Source of the DNA: Bacilli bacterium | Lineage (GTDB): Bacteria > Bacillota_I > Bacilli_A > RF39 > UBA660 | Length of the DNA: 18,947 nt | Assembly: GCA_017550205.1 (NCBI GenBank) | Contig: JAFZPS010000063.1 | Span: forward strand, 1-18,947 | Direction of reading: 5' to 3' | In this document: one piece after another, positions 18,755-18,947 of the stretch | Layout of the letters: every line of letters starts with the position of its first letter | How positions within the stretch are numbered: position 1 is the first letter of the stretch | The notes under the pieces: generated by a model | What the model saw: only the letters and a program-made list of their open reading frames with translations | Database searches by the model: none | Told to the model about the DNA's origin: nothing | Made by a program: the position numbers and the translations under genes

Positions 18755-18947
18755 AATTTCTTATGGCACCTTGAGTTATTCGTTGAGAAACCAAATAAGT
18801 ACCTTGTAATCGCTAGATATAATATACCATAAATATCTTATTTAGTAAATAGTTCAAAATATATATTAAAACTAATTTAAAGACTTTTTAAGACGCTTTG
18901 TTATTTAATATGACTAAATATACTAGTTCTATTAATTGTTGAAATAA
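18755..18947. other. Intergenic tail without a supported gene
   Basis: A TATAAT sits at 18818-18823 with no matching -35 box. Open frames here are under 25 codons with no ribosome binding site. Nothing else can be supported; a gene may begin beyond the right edge. Confidence 0.4.

Noticed and set aside
18753..18812. Minus-strand peptide LQGTYLVSQRITQGAIRN as a pseudogene remnant
   Set aside because: It is only about 20 codons between stops with no start, and I cannot tie it to a family.
18801..18817. TAATCGCTAG resembling a 16S rRNA segment
   Set aside because: The match is under 10 bases and the flanks show no rRNA similarity.
1..18947. UGA read as tryptophan
   Set aside because: All recognised proteins are full length under the standard code with TGG for Trp; no gene is interrupted by TGA.

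Overview
The window is strongly AT-rich, gene-dense and organised like a low-GC Bacillota (Bacilli/Erysipelotrichia/Mollicutes-related) chromosome. The signs are strong AAGGAG/GGAGG ribosome binding sites, TATAAT promoters often with an extended TGn, short genes each closed by a perfect hairpin plus T-run, an S-box SAM riboswitch, and small XRE regulators with C-terminal membrane segments. No rRNA, tRNA, CRISPR array or insertion sequence was seen. Of 25 genes, 21 end in TAA, 4 in TAG and none in TGA.

Layout. 1-2200: the 3' end of a nitroreductase-family gene, then a two-gene unit of an XRE regulator and a 449-residue fusion of an ImmA/IrrE-type zinc peptidase (HELGH) to a complete Fic domain (HPFADGNGRTIR). 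The promoter of this unit is overlaid by two overlapping palindromes. This is the best candidate for an undescribed sensor-effector (stress, toxin or defence) system. 2300-5500: isolated small genes (a split-barrel flavin-type protein, two unrecognised soluble proteins, two XRE regulators with two membrane segments each), each with its own promoter and terminator. 5500-9890: a probable operon of a histidine phosphatase-PHP fusion, a stand-alone TrpH/RNase AM-like PHP phosphoesterase, a radical-SAM-like protein with an unusual CX2CX2C cluster, and a GrpB-family protein. 9890-10860: a SAM-sensing riboswitch that lacks the P4 helix, with a readable terminator/antiterminator switch, controlling an unusually short (260-residue) methionine adenosyltransferase. 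10876-14300: a Nudix hydrolase on the minus strand, a four-helix membrane protein whose predicted leader is a single hairpin, two tandem zinc-ribbon/DUF4190 membrane paralogues, and a small minus-strand gene. 14400-18750: mostly unrecognised small proteins, including a possible papain-like cysteine protein, a lipoprotein and a beta-helix-like protein.

How the genes may work together. In the Fic unit, the XRE protein probably represses its own promoter. The fused peptidase would by family precedent remove such a repressor when a signal arrives, and the Fic domain would modify a target, probably by nucleotidylation. In the PHP/radical-SAM cluster, two phosphoesterases, an Fe-S/SAM-type enzyme and a nucleotidyltransferase-fold protein sit directly upstream of a SAM-responsive SAM synthetase, which suggests SAM-dependent nucleotide or RNA chemistry. 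Both readings are inference. The domain and motif assignments beneath them are read directly from the sequence.
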